Assembly: GCA_036320915.1 (NCBI GenBank)
Contig: JAXBDG010000018.1
Coordinates: forward strand, 1,230,297-1,294,296
From: Linnemannia elongata
Taxonomy: Eukaryota; Mortierellomycota; Mortierellomycetes; Mortierellales; Mortierellaceae
Reading direction: 5' to 3'
DNA: 64,000 nucleotides
The position numbers and the translations under genes were made by a program. Numbering within the stretch: position 1 is the stretch's first letter; each line of letters begins with the position of its first letter. The notes under the pieces are model-generated. The model was not told the DNA's origin. It saw nothing but the letters and a program-made list of their open reading frames with translations, and did no database searches. Of the stretch, positions 11,593-24,600 are shown piece by piece.

Positions 11593-13390
11593 ATGGGTTT
11601 CGGTATGTTGTTGATCAGCCTTATTTCCTCCATCACACACTCACTCACTTGACATAACATCCCCTTCGCCACCCTAATCGATAACAGTGGCACCAACTTT
11701 CTTTTCAGACTCTCTAGCAAACTTTAATATGAGAATCATAACTAACAATCCATTACTTCCTCAACAATTAAAAATACAGGTGATCGTGGTGGCCGTGGTG
11801 GTCGTGGCGGTGGACGTGGTGGCTTCGGCGGTGACCGTGGTGGTCGTGGTGGCGGACGTGGTGGTGGACGTGGCGGCTTTGGTGGTGACCGTGGTGGCCG
11901 TGGCGGCGGACGTGGTGGTAAGTTCATGCCCGCTTTGTGATCTCTATCAGAACCAACTCTCTGCAACAAGACGCTTAAAGTCATAACCGAGGAACCCTGA
12001 ACAGTCTCCCAGGAATAATTCCTAAAGGGCAAAAAAACGTTCATTTCCGTGTCTCCTAGAGGCAAAACGGTGCTTTTATGTCTTTTGTGGAATATGAACA
12101 ACCGGCTGTACAGGTCTGGCAAAGAAGGAGCTCTTTTTCTTTTGTCGTCCTTTGTATTTGCACGTTTTCATAATCTGATTTATAGTGAAAGCGCGATCCA
12201 GCTTCGGATCTATAAACAATGAGCACCCTTCTCGATCTACCCTCTGGGAACCCCTTCTTTCCTTTCCACCCCTCCCCCCCCCCCCCCCCCCCCCCCTACC
12301 ACCTTCCACTTCCGCTGCGTACTCCATCCTCTCCGTTCACATACGACAACACAACAGAAAAAGGAAACCACTACCGAGATTTGACAATGATGCGATGTTA
12401 CCCTACACTGTATTCTTTGATCATCCTAGTTCGTCTCTAGTCCCTTCGCTTCACATCCTCTTTCCCACTCCTATCCCATGATAGATCTTGAATGAGCGCC
12501 TTTGTTCTATGGATGTCCGTTGTCTGGATCGCGCGCAATTTCCTTCACACATGTATCTTAACAAAACAACGCCCGAATTGCTTATCATATTCATATTAGG
12601 CGTTGCCAAGCGTGGCGGTCCCGGTGGCCGTGGTGGTCGCGGTGGTGCCCGTGGTGGCGCCCGCGGCGGAGCCAAGGGAGGTGCCAAGGTCACTGTTGAG
12701 CCTCACAGACACGAGGGTATCTTTGTTGCCCACGGAAAGGAGGATTACCTTTTGACCAAGAACCTGGTTCCTGGTGAGTCTGTCTACGGTGAGAAGCGCA
12801 TCTCAATCGAGGGGGCTGATGGTGCCAAGGTCGAGTACCGTGTCTGGAACCCTTTCCGTTCAAAGGTCGCTGCCGGTGTCCTCGGAGGTGTTGACAACAT
12901 CCACATTGCTCCCGGCAAGAAGGTCCTCTACCTTGGTGCTGCCTCCGGTACCACCGTTTCCCACGTTGCCGATATCGTCGGACCCGAGGGTCTTGTCTAC
13001 GCCGTCGAGTTCTCTCACCGCTCTGGACGTGATCTCATCAACATGGCCAAGAAGCGCACCAACGTCATCCCCATCATTGAGGATGCTCGTCACCCCCACA
13101 AGTACCGCATGTTGGTCGGTATGGTCGATGTCATCTTTGCCGATGTTGCCCAGCCCGATCAGTCCCGTATTATTGGAATCAACGCCCACCACTTCTTGAA
13201 GAACAACGGGCACATTGTCATTTCGATCAAGGCAAACTGTATCGACTCGACTGTCGATGCCGCCACTGTTTTTGCTGGCGAGATCCCCAAGCTCCAGGAA
13301 CAGCGCATCAAGCCTCAGGAGCAGTTGACCCTCGAGCCCTTCGAGAGAGACCACGCCTTGGTTGTCGGAAAGTACGTCCGCTCCAAGTAA
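11593..13390 (+). CDS. NOP1: Fibrillarin, C/D-box snoRNP 2'-O-methyltransferase, 312 aa
   Basis: Three exons join in frame: 11593-11602 (only MGF plus one base), 11780-11917 and 12600-13390. Exon 2 encodes most of a glycine/arginine-rich (GAR) domain of RGG repeats, which continues into exon 3. The methyltransferase domain has the SAM-binding loop [15 protein letters not shown], then [14 protein letters not shown] and the fibrillarin signature [16 protein letters not shown], and ends [10 protein letters not shown]. The 312-aa length fits fungal Nop1. It methylates rRNA ribose in the nucleolus, guided by C/D snoRNAs. Intron 2 is long (682 nt) and contains a 23-base C run. No convincing C/D snoRNA was found in the introns. 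It converges on the ABC transporter gene with 229 bp between stops. Confidence 0.96.
12274..12296 (+). repeat. 23-base poly-C run in NOP1 intron 2
   Basis: An uninterrupted run of 23 C within the second intron of the fibrillarin gene. Its length is likely to vary between strains and to be error-prone in sequencing. Confidence 0.9.
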
Positions 13391-13619
13391 ATCTGTCGTA
13401 CGATCCCTCCTTTTCTTGTATTTTTTTCTTTCTTTCAATTCTGCATAACCATCTTCTCTGTATTAAAGAACCCATAATCATCTATCCTTTTGCAATGGCA
13501 TTTTGGTCTGTTATTTATGCATGGTGCGTCTGATCATGGAATGAGTTTCTACGTTATTCAGTGGTTTATCTTGGTAATGTAATTTAATCCAACGGACATT
13601 TCCTCGTTCACCGCATCCT

Positions 13620-16600
13620 TTAAACCTCCCCAGATTGTTCGGCCAAACGATAGAACAAAGATCCGTGCTTCCGAGCCAACAACACCTTGGGGCTTTCAAA
13701 CTCGACGACTCGCCCTTGCTCCAACACCAGTATCTTGTCTGAATCCATCACAGTCTTGATCCGATGTGCAATCGTCAACAACGTCCTGTCCTTAAACTCT
13801 ACACGGATCGTCTTTTGGATCAACTCGTCCGTTTCGACATCTACCGCTGATGTGGCCTCATCTAACACCAGGATCTTAGTCTTTCGCAACAGTGCACGAC
13901 CAAGACAAATTAAGGACCGTTGACCGACGGAAAAGTTCTCACCGTTCGAAATCACCTTGGAGGAGAGTCCGTCCGGAAGAGTCTGGATATAGGCCTTGAG
14001 ATGAGAGCGATCCAGGGCTTCCCAAAGGTCGGCGTCAGAGTGCTCCTGGAAGGGGTCGAGGTTGTCGCGGATGGTGCCTGCAAAGAGGATCGGGTCCTGG
14101 GGAATGATGGTCAGAGCGCGACGGAGATCTGTCAATCCCAGTGTCGAAATGTCGATCCCATCAATCATGATCTTGCCAACATCTTCCTCAGTCACCTCAC
14201 AACCTTCTCGACTGCTGCTGGAATGGATCCATGAGCCATTGGCGGCCTCGATCATCCTGAATAGGGCAAGAGTAAGGGACGACTTCCCTGCCCCTGTCCG
14301 ACCGACGATTCCAACCTTCTCTCCAGCCCCAACCTTGAACGACACATTTCTCAGGACCAAATCCAATCCTTCACGATAACGGGTCGAATAATTCGCAAAT
14401 TCGATCGCTCCATGCTTGGGAGGCCATGCGGCAGCAGCTTCCACTCTCGGATCCAACGGCAGAGTCTCAGGCGCCTCGGTCTCCATATCGGTATATTCAC
14501 ACATACGCTCGACAGAGACCAGCAAGTTCTGCGTCTCGCAATAGTTCCGCACCAGATAATTGATCTCTTGAGTAATCGACAATGTAAAGCTCAATGCCAG
14601 ACCTGCCGTCGTCGGATCCATATCTTTACCCGCAGAGACCACAAACCCAACTGCCACCACCAGGATCACAACCGCTGACAGAGACTGCAACCGGACCTCG
14701 ACCCATCGGATACAGTACGAGTAGGCGACGTGGGCGTTCACATGTGTCAACAGAAGACCCACATTACCAGCTTTGAAACGTTCCTGCAGGCTCATCGCTC
14801 GGATGGTTGTAACTCCGCCTAGCGTCTCGTTGAAGTTCTGAAAGACGGGCGACTTTGAGACATGAAAGATCCGCTTGACAGCTCTTGACGACGCCAGGTA
14901 GTATTTTTGGATTACCGCAACAGCCACAATAAAGACTGGCAAGGCAACCAAGAACGTTGGTGTTGAGACAGAGATGATGATCACACTGGCAGTAAGGCGC
15001 ACTCCCCAATAGATCACCTCGTCGATCGCCCAGGGCAACTTGTCGTCGATGCCCTGCAAGTCACTTGAGATTCGGTTGATGATCCGACCCAGAGGCGTAG
15101 TGTCAAAGAAAGCGCAAGGGAGGCGAAAGATCTTGGAGATCAGATCCCTGTGGAGGGTGTACGAGGCGCGGATTCGGGCAATGGCAAAGCCGACATAAAT
15201 CGTAATGATACAACTCAAGACGTAAACTGCCGTCAGGGCCGTGAAAACTCCAATAAAGAGCTTGAGTGAGAATCCTTCGCCCCCGGTCAAGTGGCTGTTG
15301 GGGCTGCCGTCATCGCCATTGTCGCCTTTGCCGGCGTCGTTTTGGATCCAGTACTTGAGCCAGAGGTTGGTCGCCACTAGGCAGCCATGCGAATTGACAT
15401 GGAAGAAAACCACCAGACCTGCAAGCTTGTATGTTCTATGGCGTTAGAAAGTGAAGAGGAGTTAGCTGGATACAGTTGGACTGTGCACCATTGAAACTTC
15501 AAAACTGGCTTGGAGCCTTACGCTGCGCGGACATAGGCAAGACTGATGGTGAAATCGACCGTTCCTTCCTTAATCTTCTCGGCCTCGACAAGCTTGCCAT
15601 CGGATGCAATCTTCTTGTTGTCGTTTCTCGGAAGGGCAATCACTTCGGGTAACTCGATGGTCGCTGCAAGACTCGACTCATCATCCAAGTGCGAGGTAAA
15701 AGCGGATTCCTCAGCCTGTGCTGCCGTGACGCCATCAGACCTAGAATCAACGCTGTCGATCCCTACCGAGTCTGTCAATGTAGCTCCAGTCGTACTTCCT
15801 GTGTCCTCCTGAGCATCTGCCTTGCGATGACTAATCGAGTACTCCTTGATAAGTTGGTGAAAGACACTTCTCAAGGCCATCAACTCCTCATACGTCCCAC
15901 GCTCCGCCACCTTCCCGTCCTTTACCAAAACAATTTGGTCTACCTCTTTCAAGTGATGGATCCCATGCGTCACAAGGATCCTGGTCTTGTCTTTCAACAT
16001 TCCCTCAGGCCCCAATAGGCGTTTCCAAAGGTGTCTATCAACATGCGCATCTACAGCGCTCAAAGGATCATCGAGGAGATAGATGTCCGCATCCGCGTAC
16101 GCCGCACGAGCCAAGGAGACCCTTTGCTTTTGTCCACCCGACAAGTTGATTCCCCGCTCTCCAATCTCGGTCATATCTCCGGCTGGAAGGATCGCCAAGT
16201 CAGGCTCCAATCCTGCAGAGTACAGGATCTGAAGGTATCGGGACTCATCATAAGGTTGCCCAAAAAGGATGTTGTCTTTGACCGACGCGTTCAGGATCCA
16301 GGCGTGTTGTGGGACATAGGCAACTCGACCGCGGATGGAGACGTGTCCTTGGAGGGTGTACATCTCTCCCAAGATCGCGCTCAACAGAGAGGACTTTCCT
16401 TGACCGACTCGTCCGACAACGGACATGATAGACCCCCTGGTCATTGAAAGTTGGATGTGACGAAGTGTTGGCTTCCAGACGGTAGTGGATGGCTCTGATC
16501 CATTTCGCTCCTCCGAAGGCTGTAAAAGAGGGTGCGATGCGTCATCCGAAGCATCTTCCAGGTCCTGATCGATAGGAACAATGGCGGTAGGTCGTTTGGT

Positions 16601-18922
16601 CCAAGAAAATGAAGCGTTCTCGATCGTGATCAAGGGCAAGGTAGGATCCATGGGCACCTCAGGATCCCTCGAAACGCTCGACTCCAAGATCTCCTCAAGC
16701 AACAAGAATCGTTTGATACGGTTGGTGCCAACAATTACGTTGATCGTATGCGTCACCGTCTCACTCAGTTCACCGATAGGCGTCCTTAGCATCGAAAACA
16801 GAGTCATGCTTACAAAAACTGTCTGAGGTGTCAACTGGCCCCGCGAGAATCCTTCTCCACCCCAAGCAGCATAGACTGACAGCGTCAGCAAGGACATGAT
16901 CAGCGTGGCAGAGGTAAAGACGATCGACATGATCGCAAAGATCACTCCAAGTCTCTTCAGAGCTGCCAGTTCTCGGCCTCGAACTTCCATGATCCTCTGC
17001 TTGAAGGCTGATTCCCAACCGTACAGCTTGACAACCTTGATCGCCGCTAAGATCTCCGTGGTGAGACGGACACGCTCGTCCATGACCGTGAGTTTGTCCT
17101 TGAGCATTCCGTTGTAGACTCGTGCACGCCAGACCTGTAGAGGAGTGACCAGCAACAGAGCGACAATGCTTGCAAAGGAGCTCCAACCGAGCAATCCATA
17201 CACTACCAGCATATCAGATACATGATTGTCAAAAAACATAAAGCATTGCAGTGTTGGAAAAAAAAAAGGGGGAGAGATAAACAACAAAGAGATGGATAGA
17301 CTTACAGAGCCACATTGCAGCGCCAATTTCAACGGGCAAAGAAACCCAGCTGCTCATGTCGTAGAACCCATCCTGCCAGACATCCGCATCAACCGACATG
17401 TGGTTCACAATCTCTCCAGTTGTTGACTTGCTCCTTGCTCCAGGACTAAGCTTCAACGCCTTCTTGTAGATCATCCCTGTCAGGGCAACCTTAGTTTGCA
17501 GACTCAGCAATAGCAGCGTCTGTCGAATCACCGCCTTTAAAATCGTCACCGCAAACGCCGCTGCAAACATTGCCCCGGCCAAGACTAGCCCATATGCAAG
17601 ATTCCTCCTTGTCTGACCATGCGCATGGGCCTCTTGCAAGGACTCGAGTAGACGGCTGAGCAGCATGGGAATGGTGAACATCAAGCAAGACGCGAGCACT
17701 CTCAAAAAATACATCGGCGCAATTCTCCCCGCTTGGACCCAAAAGACTGTGCGCACCAGAGATGGAGAAGAACACGCGGCCACATTCTTGCCCCATTCAC
17801 TTTCAAATCGCTCCCAACCAGTCTTGTCCCTCATCCAATTGGGCATCTGGTTCAGAATATCGTCAGGGGTGATTGTCCTTTGAACTGCAAGCGACACGAG
17901 CGGCTGGACGTAAGAGATTGTTAATCGGGAGAGGAGGTTGGCTTTGTCATAAGGACTAGCGTCGCTTTGTCTCTGTAACCTGGTAGATTCTCTTGGCCAT
18001 GCTTCGACCAAAAGTCCGAGGAGGATGCAGACCGCCATAGCCACGGCTACCACAAATCGAGAACCAGTTGTCAATTCGAGATCGACGAGAGTGTGGATGA
18101 CCAACGAAAGGGTAAGAACGGACCAAAGGTAGAATGAGAGGATCCTGTCAGACGAGCGGATCGTGTATCGATGTTCCTCCCGGTTAAGTATGAGCGCGAC
18201 GCACTACGTTGTACCAAAATATATCTCAGTGAGATCCTTGCCGTGGGTTGGACATCAACGCATCAAAAATTAAGAGGTATTTTAATTACCCATGCAACGG
18301 AGAAAAAAAGGTACCCGAGTGTAGAGGCAAACGACGTGCCGTCCTGATCCTTTGCTTCAAGGACTGCGCCAACAAAAGCCAACAAGCTTGCGGCAGCCAT
18401 GAAAAGTTGGGTCGGCCAGAAGATCCAAGCGGTTCTTCCCAGTCCATGAGGGGTACAGTTCTTCCGCAGATAGAACCACCGTTGCACAAAAATGACTGTA
18501 GCAAGTGTTGATGTCATTCCTAGGAGAATACTTTTTGTGGCGTGGGCAAGAAAAGGTTTTAGCAAGAGTATTCACAGGGGCAACTGAGACAAATAACGTG
18601 CACAGATTTTGATCGCCCCGATCGCCCTGACTAATTATACGTTTGACCGTACCTGAATTCAAAGCAGAGCGTGAGATCAAATCGATCAGGACTCGTGGGA
18701 CCCTATATGGACACGGCCAGAGGATAAATACAAAAACACACGATGCTAGTCAATCGACCGCATCATGGAATCAATATGACCTTGGGTACAGAGTCAAGGC
18801 AGGAAAAGGTTGAAATCGGTAGGTAATCCTACCCATGCTTCCCCTTGCCCACACAATCCTGTCCCGTGCAAGAGGTGAGGAGTGGACACCCTGGGGTCTT
18901 GAATGCTGAAAGTCAATGGCAT
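13620..18922 (-). CDS. ABCC/MRP-type ABC transporter, six exons, 1,591 aa
   Basis: Six exons join in frame: 18922-18833, 18702-18653, 18530-18290, 18203-17306, 17202-15522 and 15435-13620. The N-terminus has the ABCC-type motif W-GPTSPDRFDLTLCFEF, followed by an extra N-terminal membrane domain and two standard ones. NBD1 has Walker A GRVGQGKSS (near residue 690), signature LSGGQKQR and Walker B IYLLDDPLSAVDAH. NBD2 has Walker A GRTGAGKSS (near 1365), a signature-position FSVGQRSL and Walker B ILVLDEATSAVD. Both ATP sites therefore look usable, with the usual ABCC asymmetry. The family exports glutathione or other conjugates across vacuolar or plasma membranes; the substrate cannot be read from sequence. 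All introns are GT-AG and short. Confidence 0.93.
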
Positions 18923-19323
18923 TGTGCTGGCGATTGCTGCTTGGCCCTTTCTTTTTCTTAAAAAAAAACGTGTTTTGTTGTATGTGCGAGCGCCGGAGTA
19001 AAAGGTCGTATTCTGACTTGATCTCGTTGAGTATCTGTGGACTGATCTCGTTTTCCTTTGTTTTCTTCTTTTTAGTCTCGAAGCAAGGGTAACAAAGAAT
19101 GTCGGCAAAAGTGGGAAAAGTATGAAAGCAAGACAGAAAGAAAAGAAAGAACGAACAGGATATGGGTGCCTTTTAATCACCAAGAATTTCTCACTTTTGA
19201 GTTATCTCCTGCGCACAACTATGACAAGAGGGGACCATAGTCTGAACCTCATCCGCAGCACATAATGACATTTTTTAAGGTTTTGGGAGCTTCCAAGTGC
19301 GGCGTTGAGGGACTGGTTGGTTC

Positions 19324-19359
<36 letters not shown>

Positions 19360-19692
19360 TTTGTCACCGTATGCAGAGGAGTCGTGTGTGTTGCATCAAT
19401 TGCCCCAAAAACGAGGAAGAGCTCCGGATGTTGGGTGTGATGGCTTCGATTTCCATTTCAGTGACTGCCTCACGGGCAAGGAAGATAAGATATAGAGTGC
19501 ACATTGGGAAAGAAGAATGAAAGGCGGGCAGATGAAGAGTGAAGAGGGAATTTTGATATCCGCCACTGACTCTCCCGCTGGTCCGTTGCACACTCAGAAA
19601 AAGAACCGTGTAAAATACCTCTTTTTTGTGTTCTTCTTTCTTCTTACAAACACATCTCTCCACTCCTCCCACCACCCTCACCTACATCCATC
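18923..19692. promoter_or_regulatory. Divergent promoter region between the ABCC gene and MPC1, with poly-A run
   Basis: This 770-bp head-to-head spacer contains a 33-base A run at 19,325-19,357 and pyrimidine-rich DNA just before the MPC1 start. No conserved coding signal was seen. Confidence 0.45.
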
Positions 19693-20942
19693 ATGTCTTC
19701 CTGGGCAGCACAACTCGGCCAAAAGATCGCCAGCCCCGAGTTCAGGCAATACCTCATGAGGTACACAAGTTCATCCTTCGTTCTTTGCCCATTACTTAGT
19801 CAGGCACACACAAAAACACAGAGATGACAGACCGGCAGATAGACAGACAGACAGACAGACAGACAGCACAGCCGAACCTGCAGTCCTGCCTGGTCACTGA
19901 CTTTACCTTGCTATTTAGTATAAGGATCCGCTAACTAACTTTCCTCGTTCGCGACCCTCATGCTCATAGCACCGTAAGGATATATAACCGATTTTCCGAA
20001 CACAGGATTTTTTTATATACAAGCGGGACGACTGCCTATTCGGATAGATGGCCTCTGGCTTCACACTTTGAGACACACCTCGTTACAGGCGGCAACATGT
20101 GCAGGATGCAGTTGGAGCATCCGCAAGGATGGATATTGCAAGTCTATTTGCAATGAAAGGATGCAGCGACACGACGCGACCAAATGGGAGCTGATTGAAC
20201 TATACCCTTTTAGTATCACACGCTTCTCTCTCAGTTCGTTTGTTGGACATCGCCTTGTAGGATTCATCGTCATGGAAGCGGAAGCGGATCATGGGCAACA
20301 CCGTTGACTCTAAAAAGACACAGCTATCCCACACCGATTGAACAGTTATACCGTTGCACTAATCTTCTGTTATTTTCAATACTCTATGCTATATCTGGCG
20401 ACTTGACGATAATTAGCACTTCTGGGGTCCCGGTAAGTAGCATGAGCAGCACTTGGCTCAGGATAGTTTTGCACAACTCACTCAGACATATCTCAGCATA
20501 TCGTCTAACCAACAAATACCCCGCGTCTTTTCATACGTCCTTTTTCCCGAATGCCACCTATAGTCGCTAACTGGGGGCTTCCTTTGGCTGCTATTGCCGA
20601 TATCAAGAAGGATCCCGAGATGATCTCTGGAAACATGACTGGTGCATTGACGGTATACTCGCTCTTGTTTATGCGTTTCGCCTGGATGGTCCAACCCCGT
20701 AACTACCTCCTCTTTGCCTGCCACGCCACCAACGAGACTGCTCAGCTCATCCAGGGATACCGCTACATCAACTACCACCAGTAACGTCTCATTCCCATCG
20801 TATCATTGCAACTATATGAGTTTATGATCCACTCTCGCTTACTAATACTCCCCACTTTGCCTTTGTTCTTGGTATTAGCTTTGGCGGTAAGAGCAGTGTT
20901 GCTCAGAATGACCTCAAGGTGCCATTGGAGACCAAGGCCTAA
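19693..20942 (+). CDS. MPC1: Mitochondrial pyruvate carrier subunit 1, with 4-nt and 16-nt microexons, 122 aa
   Basis: Five exons are needed: 19693-19760, 19970-19973 (CACC), 20417-20432 (CACTTCTGGGGTCCCG), 20564-20780 and 20879-20942. Only this combination restores the family core LMSTHFWGPVANWGLP with all junctions GT-AG. The second donor is GTAAGG and the third GTAAGT, and CTAACTAAC lies upstream of the 4-nt exon. The rest is textbook MPC1: [39 protein letters not shown] and [24 protein letters not shown]1 pairs with MPC2 in the inner mitochondrial membrane to import pyruvate. At 122 aa it is slightly longer than the animal protein. Skipping the 4-nt exon would shift the frame, so correct splicing is essential. 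Confidence 0.93.
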
Positions 20943-21834
20943 AGTACCGGGATGGATCATTGTAGTATAGTCCGTTTGTCGTCTTTCATTTAGAGGACTT
21001 AAGGAACCGGAAAACCGATAGATGGTCGTTACAAATAATACACAAAGTAGCATGTATGTGTTGGCGTCACTTGTGTGTATGGAAGAAGAATTGGGATTTA
21101 TGTTGTCAGGCGTTATTTATTTTTTTTCCCAAGGAATCTGGTACCAACTCCAAGCCCACTCTTCTGTAGGACAACAGACGGTGCTGCTGTGTGTTTTGAA
21201 ACAGGGTGATAGTCCCTTTCCTTCACTCTTGTAACCACATATGCAGGCAGCAAGCACCCTCGTGCGGCCATTTTCCTCCCCTCCAACGGTCGTCTCTTTC
21301 ATGCCTTGGAGCGTCGTAATCTTTTTCTCTTCTTCGCACGCCCTCTCCTCCGCAAACTCCGGTCCCCTCTCCTCCGCCTCTCTACCCCTCTCCCTCCCTC
21401 TTCAAGCTGGAACCCACCTGATCAACTCCTCTTTCTTTCTTTCTTGTTCATCATCATCATCTTTAATCACTCCCATCTTCCTTTTTCTTTTTCTTCATCA
21501 TCAACTTCATCATCTTCCTTCCTTGAGGGTCTATACCTGAAAATAAGCACTTTCCTTCTCCTCCGGCGCTGACTATCTTTTCTTGATATTGATATTGCTG
21601 CCCATCTGTCTTCGAGAACATCAACCGTTATTTTCAGGAACAAGAAACAGCACCAAACAGCTGCAGCTATCACCTGTCTCCCTGTCCCTTCTTCTCCCAT
21701 CAGTCAAACAATCAATCAATCAATATCAATCCATCTTTACCCCCTTAGCACATCTATTCTCTCCTCGGCACAGACAGACCTCTCCTCGTAACCGCATACC
21801 ATACCGGAAACTAAAAACAAAAAAAAAGAGTGGC
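20943..21834. promoter_or_regulatory. Intergenic spacer with pyrimidine-rich leader
   Basis: The 892 bp between MPC1 and the next plus-strand gene are T/C-rich from about 21,280 onward (many CTTC, TCATCATC and CTCC repeats), consistent with a promoter and long 5' leader. No independent gene was found. Confidence 0.4.
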
Positions 21835-22519
21835 ATGTCCCAGGTCAAGATTCACCGCATCTCCCTCCAACCTCGCTCCCCTTCCTCCTCCTCCTCCCCT
21901 GTCGCATCCCTATCTCGTGCCCGTCGCATCAACATCAACCTCCCCTCCCCGTCCGCCACCGCCGCCGCCTTCCTCTCCCCCCTCACAGGCGAGTCGACCC
22001 TGACCGAGGATATCGTTAACCAAGAGCGAGCCCGCTACACCACCCTCGTCTCCAAAAGCGCCACATCCGAGGTACCTTTTTTTTTTCCTGGATAGTCTTT
22101 CTGCCATGATATGTCAAAATATGTGGATACTGAATGATTAATCCCTACTCGCAACTACTACTTTCGTAACAGGCGTTGATGAAGATGCCCAACATTGCCA
22201 CAAAACCTGCTTCATCTGACGATATTGATCTTTTGGACATCGTATCCTCACATTCTTCCGCCCCCTCCTTCTCGACAGACTCGCCTGTCGCCTGCAACTT
22301 GCCCCGTGCCAATCCAGTTCCATACTCCAACATGAAGCTTACCATCGAGTCCCAACAACAACAACCCTCTTCGTTTGCTTCCGGCTATCCCATTCAAGTA
22401 AGTATTCGTTTTTTGTATGTGCGTTTTTCTGATGAGCGAGAGTGTTTATGGTGTCTTGTACACAGCATAACCGAAGACAAGAGCAGATGCGGGTATTTTT
22501 TGCTGCGGGTATCAAATAA
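21835..22519 (+). CDS. Small serine-rich protein of unknown function, 171 aa
   Basis: Three exons join in frame: 21835-22071, 22173-22397 and 22466-22519, with 101- and 68-nt GT-AG introns. The protein starts MSQVKIHRISLQPRSP and has a Ser/Pro/Ala-rich first third with basic patches. The second exon contains DDIDLLDIVSSHSS and QQQQPSSF, and it ends HNRRQEQMRVFFAAGIK. No domain is recognised and no membrane segment is visible. The third exon is the least certain; if it is not used, the second exon also ends in phase 0 and could in principle splice to the acceptor at 26,351. It lies upstream of the coiled-coil gene on the same strand. Confidence 0.55.
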
Positions 22520-24535
22520 GCATTCCCTTTTCTCTCAACGACGAAGTGGCGGAGCAGGGGTTGAGAGCTCTTGTGCAAGGGAGGCGGGGGAGTAAGGCAT
22601 GTCTGTTGTAAAGTGGGTGTCGTGTGTGAGTGCAGCTGTGAGAGCAGTTTGATCAAAGGATGGCCATGCAAGTATGCCGGGTGGCAAAGGTCCTCATTTT
22701 GATGGAAAAATTGAAGGGCTGGAGGGGAAGGATGAGAGAATTACCCTTGACCCCGTGCCGCTTCTCCATAATAGAAGTGACATAGAGAGACGAGTGCAGA
22801 AAACAAGTGGAGATGTACAGGACTGGAAAACGAACTATAAAGGGGAAGATCAGAGAAGATATAAATGAAGACAAGGGCGGATGTCATATGGAAGGACAGG
22901 CTACGGTCAAGGCCATGAAAGAGGATGAGATAAATGTTACAGATTATAAGATAGGGAGAAGAGACGTGGTTTTATGAGGACAAGGAAATGTGTGAACAAG
23001 GACGTAGACTCTGGAATGAGGAGAGAGGGAGGGATGTGTTGCTGTTGGGTGCTCGAGTGGAAGGAAAGGGAAAGGAACAGTGGACAGAAAAAGAAAAAAA
23101 AGGGGAGTGCAGCGGGACGATGGGGATGAATGAATGAAATAAGGAGGGGATGAACAACAAGAGACCTCAAATTGGGAGGATCGCATCGACACTGCCCATG
23201 CTCCTTTTCCTTTTCCTTTTTTTTGTTGCTCCTCTCTCTCCTTATTTGCATTCATGTCCTTGCTTTTCGCGCCCCCCTTCACTCAGTGTCCACGCTCTCC
23301 TCTTCCTCCGTTCCAATGGATTACATGAATACACATGTCCCCTGCTTCAAAGAAAACGACATTGTCGATATTGGAGTTAGTTGATGGCTGGCCATCTAGG
23401 CTATCTAGGCAATCTGTCATCTCACTCGAGACTCCTCGCCTTGCCTCGACTCGACTCTCTTTCCCGACCGATTGACATAAGAATGCCGACCAGTATCAGT
23501 GCCATGGTCAACTGAGTCCGATCTTGTTGGCCTTTGTCGCAGTAGCAGTGATGGGGATGTAGATGGGCTAATCCTTGAAACCACCCATAGTCCCAAATGC
23601 CAATTGCTTTACGGGTCTTCACGATCCTTTCTGCGTGGCTCCATTTCCCCCTTCCTTCCCGCCCTAACCCAACAGTGACGATGGAAGGCATGAGGGAATA
23701 CAGTTAATCGTGACCACGAGTACAAAAAGTCCTTCGTTTTATTGTCGACAAGAAAACAAACCTACGAGGTCGATAAACGTGCCAATGAGATGCCATGTGG
23801 ACACTCAAAGCGAGGGACAACAGACAGACAGCAAAAAAGTAGGAAGAGAGGCGAAAGAGATATGCAGATGAGCACATCTCAGCGAGCCCGAATGGGAAAG
23901 GGTTTTTTTTCTTGCTTCCTCCTTTTGACGGACTGAGGTGGTTGGGTTGAGAGACAGGGAGTTGTCGGTGTTATTGTTATTCTTGTTCGTTGTTAACTGC
24001 TGTTCCCAACAACAACTTTTTATTACCCTAGTGTTGTTGATGCTGCTTGTCCTACCTACCATTCATTGGGTTGAAGCGTATATACGAAAGACCAAAAAGA
24101 AAACGAGACTGACCGCTGAAGCTACCATTTTCTCCATGTTATTGTTATTGTTTATTGTAGAGACAGACAACGGGCAACAACAGAGTGCGATCCACAAGTA
24201 ACGGTAAGAAATCAAACACTGCACAAAGTGGTTTGCCCAATGTGCTCCTGGTGGTGTATGGTTCTAAGAGTGAACTGTGGCGTACAAGTCGAATGGCGTC
24301 GATGACAATTGCAACACACATCGACAAACAGTGTACGCTGTATCGACGTAAATGCCGTGACTCCTCTACGACTCCCGTTCTTCCTTTCTCTCGATCCTTT
24401 GTCTCGTCGCCAAGACAAGAGAAAAAAGGATGATGGCACTTATTCCTTGACAGAATTGAAAAGAATGCCATTGGGAGGGACGGTCGATATGGGTTGTTAC
24501 ACCTTTTATGCACCTTGCACACTTACAAATAGCAA

Positions 24536-24600
<65 letters not shown>

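Noticed and set aside
11918..12599. Search for a C/D-box snoRNA in the long NOP1 intron
   Set aside because: C-box-like strings (ATGATGC, ATGATAG) occur, but no matching D box with terminal stem was found.
22937..23282. Minus-strand frames of about 104-112 codons rich in Lys/Glu or Ser/Pro/Phe
   Set aside because: Low-complexity purine/pyrimidine-rich DNA with several frames open together and no motif.
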